Assembly: GCF_041320665.1 (NCBI RefSeq)
Contig: NZ_CP166730.1
Location: 1,054,001-1,118,000, forward strand
Source: Comamonas sp. GB3 AK4-5
GTDB lineage: Bacteria > Pseudomonadota > Gammaproteobacteria > Burkholderiales > Burkholderiaceae_C
Direction: 5' to 3'
Length of the DNA stretch: 64,000 bases
Part shown: positions 48,687-58,640 of the stretch, piece by piece
Layout of the letters: every line of letters starts with the position of its first letter
How positions within the stretch are numbered: the first letter of the stretch is position 1
Made by a program: the position numbers and the translations under genes
Notes under the pieces: model-generated
Told to the model about the DNA's origin: nothing
What the model saw: only the letters and a program-made list of their open reading frames with translations
Databases searched by the model: none

Positions 48687-50414
48687 ATGAAAACCCAGAA
48701 CCTTTCCGTGGCCCTGAAGATCTGGGCGCTGGTGAGCATGGTGGTACTGGCCATGGGCGGCCTGGGCAGTGGCCTGCTCTATGTGATGGCGCAAAGCCAC
48801 ACCGAGATCCGCGAAAAAGTGCAGGACTATGAACAGCGCATCCGCCTGGCCGAGCAATGGCGCGCCATCAACGAACTGGCGGCCAGCAGTGTGACGGTGG
48901 CATCCCTGTCCAACGAGCCTGCGGTCATTCAGGCACTGGCAGAGCGCAGCCGGGAGGCCAATGCCCGCTCGGCTGCGTTGCAGCAGCAGTTGGAGGGGAG
49001 GCTGAATTCGGCCGCCGGCCAGCAGGCCTTGCAACGCATTCGCGCGGCCCACGAGCAGATGCTGTCCATCCACCAGGCGCTGGATCGCCTGCATGTGGCC
49101 GGCTCTGCTGCGCAGGCCAAGCAATTGATGGAAGGCAGCTTTGTGCCGGCCGTGTCCTCCTATGTAGAGGCCTTACGGGCCCTGGTGCAACTGGAGGAAA
49201 AGCTGCGCGATGGCGTTCTGGAGCAAGACCAGGTGCGCAGCTTGCAGCTGCAGTGGATGGCAGGGGGCGCCCTGGCGCTTGTGCTGGTGATCGCCCTGTT
49301 GATTGCGCGGGCCATGATTCGCCAGATCACCTTGCCGCTAGGCCGTGCCGTGGCGGCCACGGCGCAGATTGCGGCGGGTGATTTGACGGTGGATGTGCAG
49401 GACGCGCGCCAGGATGAGCTGGGGGCCTTGCTGCGCAGCCTGTCCGCCATGGCTGCCAAGCTGCGCTCGGTGGTGGCTGAGGTGCGCGCGGGCGTGGAGG
49501 CTGTGTCCTCGGCTGCCGGCCAGATGGCCATTGGCAACCAGGATCTGTCGGCTCGCACCGAGCAGACCGCAGCCAACCTCGAAGAAACCGCTGCCAGCAT
49601 GGAAGAGCTCACCTCCACGGTGACCCAGTCCTCCGAGACGGCGCGCCAGGCCAACCAGCTGGCGGGCACGGCGGCCCAGGCTGCCGAACGTGGCGGCGTC
49701 GTGGTGCAGCAGGTGGTGCAGTCCATGCAGCAAATCACCGACAGCAGCCGCCGTATCAGCGACATCATCGGCGTCATCGATGGCATTGCTTTTCAGACGA
49801 ACATCCTGGCGCTGAATGCGGCGGTGGAAGCGGCCCGTGCGGGTGAGCAAGGCCGTGGTTTTGCCGTGGTGGCCGGCGAGGTGCGCTCCCTGGCCGGTCG
49901 CAGTGCCGAAGCCGCCAAGGAAATCAAGGCCTTGATCACCACCAGCGTGCGCAATGTGGAGTCGGGCTCGCAGCAGGTGGAGCAGGCCGGCCAGAGCATG
50001 CAGGAGATTGTGCAAAGCGTGCGCCATGTGACGGATTTGATTGCCGAGATCACGGCCGCTTCGAACGAGCAGCGCGACGGCATAGGCCAAGTGAACAGTG
50101 CCATCAGCAACCTGGACCAGATGACGCAGCAAAACGCCGCCTTGGTGGAGGAGTCCGCAGCAGCGGCCACGGCCATGCGCGAGCAGGCGCTGCGCCTGGA
50201 AGAGGTGGTGGCGGTGTTCAAGGTGGGGCAGGCGCAGTCCGCACCGCCAACGCAGCAGGTGGCAAGGCCCTCGGCCCTGGCCGCAAAGACCTTGGTGCGT
50301 GCCGCAGCCGTACCTCGCGCCCAGGCGCCGAGGTCGTCGCCGTCGCCGCGCCTGCAGCTGGCGCGCCCCTTGGTGGCTGGGGATACCAGTGCCAAAGGCT
50401 ACAAGGCGTTCTAA
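48687..50414 (+). CDS. Methyl-accepting chemotaxis protein 1
   Basis: The 575-residue receptor has an N-terminal helix (about residues 10-33), a periplasmic four-helix ligand domain with a [18 protein letters not shown] helix, a second membrane helix (about 193-213), a HAMP domain ([12 protein letters not shown] onward) and a long cytoplasmic coiled coil. The signalling tip has [20 protein letters not shown]. The linker-tail is Ala/Pro-rich and ends GYKAF, without a CheR-binding pentapeptide. Start at 48687 gives a normal N-terminus; the 286 bases upstream have an inverted repeat (48562-48585) but no gene. Confidence 0.95.
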   Translation: MKTQNLSVALKIWALVSMVVLAMGGLGSGLLYVMAQSHTEIREKVQDYEQRIRLAEQWRAINELAASSVTVASLSNEPAVIQALAERSREANARSAALQQQLEGRLNSAAGQQALQRIRAAHEQMLSIHQALDRLHVAGSAAQAKQLMEGSFVPAVSSYVEALRALVQLEEKLRDGVLEQDQVRSLQLQWMAGGALALVLVIALLIARAMIRQITLPLGRAVAATAQIAAGDLTVDVQDARQDELGALLRSLSAMAAKLRSVVAEVRAGVEAVSSAAGQMAIGNQDLSARTEQTAANLEETAASMEELTSTVTQSSETARQANQLAGTAAQAAERGGVVVQQVVQSMQQITDSSRRISDIIGVIDGIAFQTNILALNAAVEAARAGEQGRGFAVVAGEVRSLAGRSAEAAKEIKALITTSVRNVESGSQQVEQAGQSMQEIVQSVRHVTDLIAEITAASNEQRDGIGQVNSAISNLDQMTQQNAALVEESAAAATAMREQALRLEEVVAVFKVGQAQSAPPTQQVARPSALAAKTLVRAAAVPRAQAPRSSPSPRLQLARPLVAGDTSAKGYKAF

Positions 50415-50612
50415 GGCGGACACATCATGGGTTGCAGGCTGGCCCGCCTTGTGGGATTCCCGCCAATGCTGCAGCGCAATGAAATGACATGAAACAAAGG
50501 AAGTTGTCAATCGGTGCTGGACCAGTACCGTTGATCGGGTCTGCTCCTACAGAATGAGCACGGGTAGCTTTGCCCGCTTGTCTTTCGTTGGTGTTGCGCT
50601 AGGACGATTTTC

Positions 50613-52418
50613 ATGAATTTGCAGAACATTCGTGTCACCCACAAGCTGTGGGCCGTGGTGGTGGGCTCGATGACAGCCATGGTGCTGTTGACTTTTGGTC
50701 TGATGGTGTATTCAGACCGCCTGGACACCCAGGTCGCCAAGCAGATTGAGCTCGCGGAAAAGCGCATCGTGCTGTCCATGAACTGGAAGGGCATGACGGA
50801 GGTGGCAGTCGAGCGTTATGTGGTGGCCGTGATGTCGTCAGAAGCCCACATCGTCGACCAGATGAAGCAGCTGGCCACCGGTGGCACGGCTCGGATCACC
50901 GAAATCCAGAGGCAGGTGGTGGAAGCCGCCGACACCCCGGCGGAAAAGGCCCAGCTGGACAAGGTGGCCAAGGCGCGCACCCAGACCCTGGCCGATATCG
51001 CCAAGGCCCAGGATGTGCGCGGCCAGGGCGATATGCTGGCGGTGAACGAGATTGTGGACAAGCAGCTGCGTCCTTCGGCCATCCAGTACGTCAAGGAACA
51101 AGAGGCGCTCATCGCCATCCAGGAGCAGATGCGTGAGGTGGCCAAGGCCGACGGCCAGCGTAAGCGTGTGGAGGCCTACGGCATTGCCGCAGGTTGCAGC
51201 CTGCTGCTGGTGCTGGTGGGCCTGATGCTGGCGGGCGCCATCGTGCGCTCCATCACCCGTCCGCTGGACCGGGCAGTGCATCTGGCCGACCAGATTGCCG
51301 ATGGCGATCTGACGGTGGATGTGCATGACGACCGCCAGGATGAAATGGGCCATCTGCTGCGCAGCCTGGCCACCATGACCAGCAAGCTGCGCTCCGTGGT
51401 GGGCGAGGTGCGCACGGGTGTGGAGTCGGTGTCCTCGGCCTCCGGCCAGATCGCCACCGGCAACCAGGACCTGTCGGCACGTACCGAGCAGACTGCGGCC
51501 AATCTCGAAGAAACCGCTGCCAGCATGGAAGAGCTCACCTCCACGGTGACCCAGTCCTCCGAGACGGCGCGGCAGGCCAACCAGTTGGCGGGCACGGCGG
51601 CCCAGGCCGCAGAGCGTGGCGGCGCCGTGGTGCAACAGGTGGTGCATTCCATGCAGCAAATCACCGACAGCAGCCGCCGTATCAGCGACATCATCGGCGT
51701 CATCGATGGCATTGCCTTCCAGACCAATATCCTGGCGCTGAATGCGGCGGTGGAAGCCGCCCGTGCGGGCGAGCAAGGTCGTGGCTTTGCCGTGGTGGCC
51801 GGCGAGGTGCGTTCCCTGGCAGGTCGCAGCGCCGAGGCCGCCAAGGAAATCAAGGCCTTGATCACCACCAGCGTGAGCAATGTGGAGTCGGGCTCGCAGC
51901 AGGTGGAGCAGGCCGGCCAGAGCATGCAGGAGATTGTGCAAAGCGTGCGCCGGGTGACGGACTTGATTGCCGAGATCACGGCCGCCTCGAACGAGCAGCG
52001 CGACGGCATAGGCCAGGTCAACAGTGCCATCAGCAACCTGGACCAGATGACGCAGCAAAATGCGGCGCTGGTGGAAGAGTCCACGGCAGCGGCCACGGCC
52101 ATGCGCGAGCAGGCGCTGCGCCTGGAGCAGGTGGTGGCAGTGTTCAAGGTGGGACAGGAAAGCCTGGTGCGCCGTGCGCCCGTGGCCGCCCCCCGCAGCA
52201 TGCCGGCAGCCACCCCATCGGTGGCTGCGCCCCGTAGTCCGCAGGCCTCTGGTCAGCAGGCCGCCAAACCTGCGGCGCTGGCCCCGGCCAAAGCCCCTGT
52301 CGCCGCAGCACGTCCGGCCGCCACACCACCCGCTGCAGCACCGGCATTGCGCAGGCCCGCACCCGCAGGCGCCAGCACCGTTGCCAGTGCGGACGATGAT
52401 GAGTGGGAAACCTTTTGA
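50613..52418 (+). CDS. Methyl-accepting chemotaxis protein 2 with EWETF tail
   Basis: The 601-residue receptor has two membrane helices (about residues 11-34 and 190-210), a periplasmic four-helix domain distinct from receptor 1, HAMP and a signalling domain nearly identical to receptor 1 from the [10 protein letters not shown] segment to the [12 protein letters not shown] segment. A long Ala/Pro linker (about residues 525-590) ends in DDDEWETF, matching the CheR/CheB-tethering pentapeptide NWETF of high-abundance E. coli receptors. The ligand is unknown. It is tandem with receptor 1, 198 bases downstream. Confidence 0.95.
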   Translation: MNLQNIRVTHKLWAVVVGSMTAMVLLTFGLMVYSDRLDTQVAKQIELAEKRIVLSMNWKGMTEVAVERYVVAVMSSEAHIVDQMKQLATGGTARITEIQRQVVEAADTPAEKAQLDKVAKARTQTLADIAKAQDVRGQGDMLAVNEIVDKQLRPSAIQYVKEQEALIAIQEQMREVAKADGQRKRVEAYGIAAGCSLLLVLVGLMLAGAIVRSITRPLDRAVHLADQIADGDLTVDVHDDRQDEMGHLLRSLATMTSKLRSVVGEVRTGVESVSSASGQIATGNQDLSARTEQTAANLEETAASMEELTSTVTQSSETARQANQLAGTAAQAAERGGAVVQQVVHSMQQITDSSRRISDIIGVIDGIAFQTNILALNAAVEAARAGEQGRGFAVVAGEVRSLAGRSAEAAKEIKALITTSVSNVESGSQQVEQAGQSMQEIVQSVRRVTDLIAEITAASNEQRDGIGQVNSAISNLDQMTQQNAALVEESTAAATAMREQALRLEQVVAVFKVGQESLVRRAPVAAPRSMPAATPSVAAPRSPQASGQQAAKPAALAPAKAPVAAARPAATPPAAAPALRRPAPAGASTVASADDDEWETF

Positions 52419-52446
52419 TGTGACCTGCTGCAGCGCTCTGTGAATG

Positions 52447-52464
52447 TGCCGGCCTAGGCCGGCA
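52447..52464. repeat. 18-bp perfect palindrome after the second chemoreceptor
   Basis: TGCCGGCCTAGGCCGGCA is its own reverse complement. It lies 29 bases after the chemoreceptor stop, with no T-tract. It may be a transcript-end hairpin. Confidence 0.5.
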
Positions 52465-52518
52465 ACCTCACCCGCTTCAGTGCGGGGGAGAAATAGCGGG
52501 GGCAGGCCCTTATCCCCG

Positions 52519-52539
52519 CCTTCCCCCAACGGGGGAAGG
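52519..52539. repeat. 9-bp hairpin downstream of the second chemoreceptor
   Basis: CCTTCCCCC (52519-52527) pairs with GGGGGAAGG (52531-52539) across a 3-base loop. No U-tract follows. Together with the 18-bp palindrome and R1 copy 5 it fills the 404-base convergent gap with recJ, in which I see no gene. Confidence 0.5.
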
Positions 52540-52698
52540 AGCAATCCCAAGGTGCTAAGCAAACGTCCCTCTGGCGTATGCAGAACCTCTTTCGCCAGAG
52601 ACACCGCGCAAGGGCCTACGCCGGCCACGCCGCGGAGAATGCATGTGGTCATGGGGATTTCTACGCTGCCCAGTGCTTTTGCTGTGGCCCCTATCACA

Positions 52699-52809
52699 TA
52701 AAACTGGCGCAGCCCAAGTCAGAGACGCCGCGCAAGGGCCGCCCCGCCCCGCCCCGCCGCGCTGGTGTCGTCCCCCTGGGGGGAAGCCGCGCAGCGGCTC
52801 AGGGGGGAT
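52699..52809 (-). repeat. Dispersed GC-rich element R1, copy 5 (variant B, inverted)
   Basis: On the minus strand it reads CCCCCCTGAGCCGCTGCGCGGC, a CCCCCC/GGGGGG hairpin, GACGACACCAGCGCGGCGGG, GGCGGCCCTTGCGCGGCG and TTGGGCTGCGCCAGTTTTATG. It follows recJ in the direction of recJ transcription. The ends match copy 4. Confidence 0.75.
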
Positions 52810-52822
52810 CAGCACTCAGGGG

Positions 52823-54532
52823 TCAACATTCCGCCCCCTCAATGAGAAACTGCACCTTGCGCTCGCCGCGCCATTCGTTGATGTCCAGGCGAAACGCCAT
52901 ATAGACGCGTTCAGGCACGGGCTCGGTGCGGCCAAACCAGATGCCGTCCACCACATCGCCCTGGTGGCGCAGCTGCAGCTTCAAATGCTTTTCGCCCACC
53001 AGGCGCTGGGAGACGACTTCCACCTCCTCGCTGAACGTGGGGTGGGCAAAGCCCTGGCCCCAGACATCCAGGTTCAGCCGCTCCACCATCTCGGCCTGGC
53101 GGAATTCGGCGCGCAGCGGGCCGTCGGTTTCCACGCAGCGGGTCAGCGTGGCCGCGTCCAGCCATTCCTGGGCCACCTGGGAAAAGGCCTGCTCGAACTG
53201 CTCAAAACCCTCTTCGTCGATGGTGCAGCCGGCCGCCATGGCATGGCCGCCAAAGCGCAGCAACAGGCCAGGGTGACGTTTGCCCACCAGGTCCAGCGCG
53301 TCGCGCAGGTGAAAGCCGGGAATGGAGCGGCCCGAGCCTTTGAGCTCATGCTCCTTGCCCGGCGCCTGGCTGGCAGCAAACACAAACGTGGGGCGGTGCA
53401 GCCTGTCCTTGACGCGGGAGGCGACGATGCCCACCACGCCTTCGTGAAAGTCGGGGTCGAACACGCTCACGGCTGGTGGGGCTGTGATGCCATCTTCGAA
53501 CAGCTCATCGGCCAGAGCGAAGGCCTGCAGACGCATGCCGCCTTCGATCTCCTGGCGCTCACGGTTGATGCGGTCCAGGGTGCGGGCCAGCTCCAATGCG
53601 TGTTCGTAGTTGTCGGTGGTCAGGCATTCGATGCCTATGGTCATGTCGGCCAGGCGGCCTGCGGCGTTGATGCGCGGGCCCAGGGCAAAACCGAAGTCAA
53701 AGGTGGCTGCCTGCTGAAAGGAACGGCCCGAGGCCTCGTACAGCGCGCGTATGCCGGCCTGCATATGGCCTTTGCGTATGCGTTGCAGTCCTTGGGCCAC
53801 CAGGCGACGGTTGTTGCTGTCCAGTCGCACCACGTCGGCCACGGTGCCCAGGGCCACCAGGGGCAGCAGCTGGTCCAGCTTGGGTTGGCTGGCCTGGTCC
53901 CAGACACCACGCGCGCGCAGCTCGCTGCGCAGGGCCAGCAGCACATAAAACATCACGCCCACGCCGGCCAGGGCCTTGCTCTCGAAACCGCAGCCCGGCT
54001 GGTTGGGGTTGACCATGGCGTGGGGCAGGGGCAGTTGCTCGCCGGGCAGGTGGTGGTCGGTGACCACCACGGTCAGCCCCAGGGCCATGGCGGCCGCGAC
54101 GCCATCCAGGCTGCCAATACCGTTGTCCACGGTGACCAGCACATCGGCGCCCTTGTCCTTGACGCGGCGGGCAATGGGGGCGGACAGACCATAGCCATCG
54201 ACCACGCGGTCGGGTACCTCGTAGCTGACCTGGTGTGCGCCCAGCATGCGCAGGCCGCGCAGGGCCACGGCGCAGGCGGTGGCGCCGTCGCAGTCGTAGT
54301 CGGCCACGATGCAGATATGTTGTTGGCGGGCGATGGCATCGGCCAGCACGCGGGCCGCCTGCTCCACGCCCAACAGCGTGGAAGGAGGGAGCAGCTTGGC
54401 CAGGGCAGGGTCCAGCTCGTCGGTGGAGCACACGCCGCGCGCCACATACAGGCGGGCCCATAGTGGGTGCACGCCGGCGGTCACCAGCTGTTGCACGGTG
54501 GCTTCAGAAATCTCTTTTGCAATAATTTTCAT
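52823..54532 (-). CDS. recJ: RecJ single-stranded-DNA exonuclease
   Basis: RecJ degrades single-stranded DNA 5' to 3' in recombination, mismatch and base-excision repair. The 569-residue protein has the DHH-phosphoesterase motifs VADYDCDGATA near residue 80, the VTVDNGIG segment and VTDHHLPGE, then the DHHA1 region with GSGRSIPGFHLRDAL and FGGHAMAAGCTI. Length is as in E. coli RecJ. Its ATG overlaps the stop of the upstream gene as ATGA. An R1 repeat follows the stop. Confidence 0.97.
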   Translation of the reverse strand: MKIIAKEISEATVQQLVTAGVHPLWARLYVARGVCSTDELDPALAKLLPPSTLLGVEQAARVLADAIARQQHICIVADYDCDGATACAVALRGLRMLGAHQVSYEVPDRVVDGYGLSAPIARRVKDKGADVLVTVDNGIGSLDGVAAAMALGLTVVVTDHHLPGEQLPLPHAMVNPNQPGCGFESKALAGVGVMFYVLLALRSELRARGVWDQASQPKLDQLLPLVALGTVADVVRLDSNNRRLVAQGLQRIRKGHMQAGIRALYEASGRSFQQAATFDFGFALGPRINAAGRLADMTIGIECLTTDNYEHALELARTLDRINRERQEIEGGMRLQAFALADELFEDGITAPPAVSVFDPDFHEGVVGIVASRVKDRLHRPTFVFAASQAPGKEHELKGSGRSIPGFHLRDALDLVGKRHPGLLLRFGGHAMAAGCTIDEEGFEQFEQAFSQVAQEWLDAATLTRCVETDGPLRAEFRQAEMVERLNLDVWGQGFAHPTFSEEVEVVSQRLVGEKHLKLQLRHQGDVVDGIWFGRTEPVPERVYMAFRLDINEWRGERKVQFLIEGAEC

Positions 54533-55536
54533 AGCGCTTTACGCACGCTGTCAAAGCGCTGGGGAGTCAAAAGGCTGCGAATGCGTTGGCCCAGGCCGCG
54601 TGGGCCCGTGCTGTAGCTGCGGGCGCTGCGCTCGCCGCACAGTGCCAGGCTGGCGCTGCCGCCGGCTTGCACATGCTGCAGCAGTGCGGCCATGGGGCCT
54701 GCGTCCAGCGCGCTCCAGGCCTGCTCCCACAGACGGCTGTGGCCCAGCAGCGCGGGCGCGCGCAGGCTCTCCCACACTTCGGGTTGGGCTGTGGTCACCG
54801 CAGCCTTGGCAGCGGGCAGCTTGCCCACGCCATGCAGCCAAAAAGCATTCACGGGCGGCAGGCCGCGCGCGGCACGGCTTTCGTTGAAGGGGTGGGTGTA
54901 GAGCAGCATCTGCACCTCGCTGTGCAGGCGCTGCAGCGGCAAGGTGGCGGAGGTGGTGGGCGTCCAATGGCGTACATCACGCAGCAGCACCCGGTCCAGC
55001 GAGGCCGATTGCAGCGTCTGCAGCGGCGAGCCCTGTACCAGCCAATGGTCGGGCTGGGCGTAATGCAGCTGCAGGCCGTCTTCCGCAAACCAGGGTGCCA
55101 GCACGGCCAGCAGGGCGCGGGAGTCGGTCTCGTCCAGCTGTAGCTCGGTGGGGTTGTCTAGCCGGACCTGGTCGGTGCCCACGGCCCAGTGGCAGGGTGT
55201 CAGAAAGGCCCAGGCGCCTGCGGCGGTTCCCTGGGCGCTGCAGTCCGGCTGTTGGTTGGCGGCCAGCGCGGCCCAGGGCAGGGATGCTTTGTGTGCGGCC
55301 GCCAGATCAGCCCAGCCGCGCCAGTGTGCTGCCATGCGCTCATGTGGTGGGCACAGGTCTTCTTCCTCGCCATCCAGTGTGTCTGCGCTCACTAGTCGGG
55401 CCAGCAAGGCATCCAGGTGGGGCAGTTGCAGTGCCTGCTCCATACCGGCCACGGCGGCATAGGGAATCAGCACATGGCGGTGACCGCTAGCGGCAGGGGC
55501 GGTGTGGTGGGGGAAGGGCAGCGGCGGGACAGGCAT
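54529..55536 (-). CDS. Conserved protein upstream of recJ, function unknown
   Basis: The 335-residue soluble protein, from the ATG at 55536, has Trp-rich conserved-looking segments such as PCHWAVGTDQVRL, LLRDVRHW, LLYTHPFN and the NAFWLHGVGKL segment. Proteins of this type are often labelled phosphoglycerate mutase-related in betaproteobacteria and commonly precede recJ; I see no catalytic Ser or metal motif that would support a mutase. The four-base ATGA overlap with recJ implies co-expression. There is no signal peptide. Confidence 0.75.
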   Translation of the reverse strand: MPVPPLPFPHHTAPAASGHRHVLIPYAAVAGMEQALQLPHLDALLARLVSADTLDGEEEDLCPPHERMAAHWRGWADLAAAHKASLPWAALAANQQPDCSAQGTAAGAWAFLTPCHWAVGTDQVRLDNPTELQLDETDSRALLAVLAPWFAEDGLQLHYAQPDHWLVQGSPLQTLQSASLDRVLLRDVRHWTPTTSATLPLQRLHSEVQMLLYTHPFNESRAARGLPPVNAFWLHGVGKLPAAKAAVTTAQPEVWESLRAPALLGHSRLWEQAWSALDAGPMAALLQHVQAGGSASLALCGERSARSYSTGPRGLGQRIRSLLTPQRFDSVRKAL

Positions 55537-55686
55537 GGGGACGTATTGTCGGCCATGCACCAAAAAGCGTTTGCGCAGGGATGTTGTTGGTATTAACTAT
55601 CAAGGCTGCAGGGAAGCTGTAATTTCAGTGTTGATTTGAAACAAAGTAACGCCAATAATTGTAAAAATCATCTCAAAGACATACAG

Positions 55687-56100
55687 ATGCCGGCACCTCT
55701 GATTCACTATTCTTTTGAAATGCGAGTTGCCATGCTGATTGAGCACCTGCAGGGGATAGAGCCCTGCACCAGTGCACAAGAAGCCCATGACGCGGTGGCA
55801 GCCTATTGGTGGCAGGTGCACAAGGACTGCGGCAGCAGCGCGGGCCACCTGGACAGGCTCAACAGGCTGCGCCTGAATGCCGAAAATGGCTGGAAAGATC
55901 TGGATAAGGCCGTGTGTTACTGCGACGGTCATGAGGAGCCACCCATGCGCATTTATTTGCACCGGGACGGCAGCATCGTCATTCAAAGCCTGAAACCCAC
56001 CGATTTACGCATTTTGTTCACCCTGCCGGGGCGGCGTCGGCTGGAGCCGGCTGCAAGCCGTGTGGCACGGGTGAGCGTGCCTGCTGCCCCCCTGTACTAA
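55687..56100 (+). CDS. Small hypothetical protein, Cys/His-containing
   Basis: The protein is 137 residues from the ATG at 55687 (MPAPLIHYSF); a TTG at 55636 would add 17 residues encoded by AT-rich sequence. It is a soluble protein with a helical N-terminal half (AHDAVAAYWWQVHKD), VCYCDGHEEPPMRI, and a C-terminal basic tail. I do not recognise it. It stands alone between recJ's partner and the chromate transporter genes. Its leader (55560-55690) is AT-rich, which fits a local promoter. Confidence 0.6.
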   Translation: MPAPLIHYSFEMRVAMLIEHLQGIEPCTSAQEAHDAVAAYWWQVHKDCGSSAGHLDRLNRLRLNAENGWKDLDKAVCYCDGHEEPPMRIYLHRDGSIVIQSLKPTDLRILFTLPGRRRLEPAASRVARVSVPAAPLY

Positions 56101-56133
56101 CATGCGCTTTTTGCACGTTGGCGTGGGAGTTTC

Positions 56134-56721
56134 ATGGTGGAGTATGGGTCTTCGCCTGCCGTAGAGCAGGCGCCTTGCGCTCCGGCTTCTCCGGCAGCAC
56201 TTTTCTGGGCATTTACTTGGCTGGCCTTGCAAGGTTTTGGCGGCGTGATGGCCGTCATCCAGCGTGAGCTGGTGGAGCGCCGCCGCTGGATGACGCAGGA
56301 AGCCTTTTTGCAGGACTGGGCGGCCGCCCAGGTGTTTCCCGGGCCGAATGTGGTCAATCTGTGTGTGATGTTTGGCGAGCGCCACTTTGGCCTGCGCGGC
56401 GCACTGGCCGCCATGGCCGGCATGCTGCTGGCGCCCACGGTGCTGGTGCTGGCACTGGGTAGCTTGTATCTGCAGTGGGCCGACCACCCGGCCGTGGCCG
56501 GCGCCTTGCGCGGCATGGGGGCCGTGGCTGCGGGCCTGGTGCTGGGCACGGGCATCAAGCTGTCGGCCGGGCTCAAGGGCCACCCGCTGCCGCTGTGGCT
56601 GGGCTGGGTGCTGGCAAGCGCCGCTTTCGCCTTGATGGTGTGGCGGCAATGGCCGCTGTGGTGGGTGCTGCCTGTCGTGGGGGGCCTGGGTTGCTGGCTG
56701 ACCTGGCGCAGGCTGTCATGA
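56134..56721 (+). CDS. Chromate transporter, N-terminal-type subunit
   Basis: This 195-residue inner-membrane protein is a short-chain CHR family member, one of two adjacent halves. It has the family signature FGGVMAVIQRELVERRRW near residue 29 and VFPGPNVVNL near residue 69, then four to five hydrophobic helices. CHR proteins export chromate, with paired short forms working together. The start at 56134 (ATG) is 33 bases after the preceding stop. Its stop overlaps the start of the partner gene as ATGA. The actual substrate in this organism is not proven. Confidence 0.9.
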   Translation: MVEYGSSPAVEQAPCAPASPAALFWAFTWLALQGFGGVMAVIQRELVERRRWMTQEAFLQDWAAAQVFPGPNVVNLCVMFGERHFGLRGALAAMAGMLLAPTVLVLALGSLYLQWADHPAVAGALRGMGAVAAGLVLGTGIKLSAGLKGHPLPLWLGWVLASAAFALMVWRQWPLWWVLPVVGGLGCWLTWRRLS

Positions 56722-57326
56722 GCGCGGCCTTGACTCCCCTGGTGCTGGATGCAGCCGGCTGGTTGCAGCTGACGGCCTATTTTCTGTCGCTGTCCCTGCT
56801 GTCCGTGGGCGGGGCCATGGCTACGGCGCCTGATATGTACCGGCATGTGGTGGAGGTCCGGGCCTGGCTGTCCGGCGACCAGTTCTCCACCGCCATCTCC
56901 ATTGCCCAGGCCGCACCGGGGCCCAACATCATGTATGTAGCGCTTTTGGGCTGGAACATCGGCCTGAACGCCGTGGGGCCGGACCGGGGTGCCGTCACCT
57001 GGCTGGTGGCCTTGGCCGGCTGCCTGGCTTGCCTGGTCGGCATGTTGCTGCCCAGCTCCATCCTGGTGTGGAGCAGCACGCGCTGGATGCGCCAGAACCG
57101 CATGCGTCGCTCGGTGCGGGCCTTTCGCTGGGGCATGATGCCGCTGGTGGTGGGCCTGGTGCTGGCCACGGGCTGGATTCTGGCCGCGCGCGAGACCGGC
57201 GCCGCCCAGGCCTGGGTGCCCTGGCTGCTGGCTGGAGTGACCACGCTGCTGGTCTGGAAGACCCGGATGCACCTGCTGTGGATGCTGGGCGCCGGTGCCC
57301 TGCTGGGAGCCATGGGCTGGGTCTGA
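56718..57326 (+). CDS. Chromate transporter, second subunit
   Basis: The 202-residue second half has the CHR pattern LSVGGAMATAPDMYRHVV near residue 27 and AQAAPGPNIMYVALLGW near residue 72, and five hydrophobic helices. The matching motif order in both genes reflects an ancient internal duplication seen as a single long ChrA in other bacteria. The ATG at 56718 overlaps the first gene's stop, so the pair is translationally coupled. This is a normal split form, not a frameshifted gene. Confidence 0.9.
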   Translation: MSAALTPLVLDAAGWLQLTAYFLSLSLLSVGGAMATAPDMYRHVVEVRAWLSGDQFSTAISIAQAAPGPNIMYVALLGWNIGLNAVGPDRGAVTWLVALAGCLACLVGMLLPSSILVWSSTRWMRQNRMRRSVRAFRWGMMPLVVGLVLATGWILAARETGAAQAWVPWLLAGVTTLLVWKTRMHLLWMLGAGALLGAMGWV

Positions 57327-57386
57327 TCTTTGTGCAAAGCCGGCCTGGGTCTGGGCTTGTACCGGCAATGCCACAATGCGGCCACC

Positions 57387-58640
57387 ATGCAATTTCCCTA
57401 CGAACTGGCTTTGGGCTGGCGCTACACGCGCGCCGGCCGCGCCACGCGGCGCAACGGGTTTATCTCGTTTATCTCGGGTGTGTCCATGCTGGGCATTGCC
57501 CTGGGTGTGGCGGCGCTGATCATTGTGCTGAGCGTGATGAATGGCTTTCAAAAAGAGGTGCGCGACCGCATGTTGAGCGTGGTCTCGCACATCGAAATCT
57601 TTGCCCCCGATGGTGCGGCCCTGCCCGATGTGGCCCGCACCATGGCCGAGGCCAAGCGCAATCCCGCCGTGCTGGGTGCTGCTCCTTTTGTAGCGGCACA
57701 AGCATTGCTGGCGCGCGGTGAAGACATGAAAGGCGCCATGGTGCGCGGCATTGACCCGGCGCATGAGGGCGAGGTGACCGATGTGGCCAGCCACAACGCG
57801 CCAGCCCTGGCCACGCTGACGTCAGGCAGCTTCAACGTGGTGCTGGGCAGCGAGCTGGCGTTGGCGCTGGGTGTGCGCGTGGGCGATGTGGTGACCCTGA
57901 TCGCCCCGGGCGGCCAGGTGACGCCGGCCGGTGTGGTGCCGCGCATCAAGCAGATGACGGTGTCGGGCACTTTTGACTCCGGCCACTACGAATACGACTC
58001 GGCCCTGGCCATGCTGTACTACGAAGATGCGCAACGCCTGTTCCGCCTGGAAGGCCCCACCGGTGTGCGCCTGAAACTGCAGGATTTGCATGCGGCGCCC
58101 ACGGTGGCCCAGCAACTGGCCAATACATTGACCGACCGCCTCTACATCCGCGACTGGACGCAGCAGAACAAGACCTGGTTTGCCGCCGTGCAGGTGGAAA
58201 AACGCATGATGTTCATCATCCTGACCCTGATCGTGGCCGTGGCCGCGTTCAATCTGGTGTCCACCCTGGTGATGACGGTGACCGACAAGCGCGCCGACAT
58301 CGCCATCTTGCGCACGCTGGGTGCATCGCCCTCCAGCATCATGGGCGTGTTCATGGTGCAGGGCGCCATGGTGGGCGTGATCGGCACCTTCAGCGGCCTG
58401 GCCCTGGGCCTGCTGGTGGCCTGCAATATCGACGTCATCGTGCCGGCCATTGAGCATGCCGTAGGCGCCAGCTTCTTGCCCAAGGACATCTACCTCATCA
58501 GCAAGATGCCCAGTGAGCCGCAAAGCAGCGACATCGTGCCAATTGGTGTCATCTCCCTCATCCTGGCCTTTGTGGCCACCATTTACCCCAGCTGGCGGGC
58601 CAGCCGCGTGAACCCGGCGGAGGCCCTGCGCTATGAGTAA
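57387..58640 (+). CDS. lolC: Lipoprotein-releasing permease, LolC/LolE family
   Basis: This inner-membrane permease extracts mature lipoproteins and passes them to LolA. The 417-residue protein has LGWRYTRAG at the start, a first helix around residues 27-50 with [13 protein letters not shown], a large periplasmic domain, and three C-terminal helices (about 275-400), including [15 protein letters not shown]. The ATG at 57387 gives the usual N-terminus. It overlaps lolD by 8 bases. Only one permease gene is present here, so it may function as a LolF-type homodimer, or a LolE may lie elsewhere. Confidence 0.93.
   Translation: MQFPYELALGWRYTRAGRATRRNGFISFISGVSMLGIALGVAALIIVLSVMNGFQKEVRDRMLSVVSHIEIFAPDGAALPDVARTMAEAKRNPAVLGAAPFVAAQALLARGEDMKGAMVRGIDPAHEGEVTDVASHNAPALATLTSGSFNVVLGSELALALGVRVGDVVTLIAPGGQVTPAGVVPRIKQMTVSGTFDSGHYEYDSALAMLYYEDAQRLFRLEGPTGVRLKLQDLHAAPTVAQQLANTLTDRLYIRDWTQQNKTWFAAVQVEKRMMFIILTLIVAVAAFNLVSTLVMTVTDKRADIAILRTLGASPSSIMGVFMVQGAMVGVIGTFSGLALGLLVACNIDVIVPAIEHAVGASFLPKDIYLISKMPSEPQSSDIVPIGVISLILAFVATIYPSWRASRVNPAEALRYE

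Noticed and set aside
56134..57326. Chromate transporter as a frameshifted single gene
   Set aside because: Two proteins with matching half-motifs and an ATGA overlap are the known short-chain pair form.
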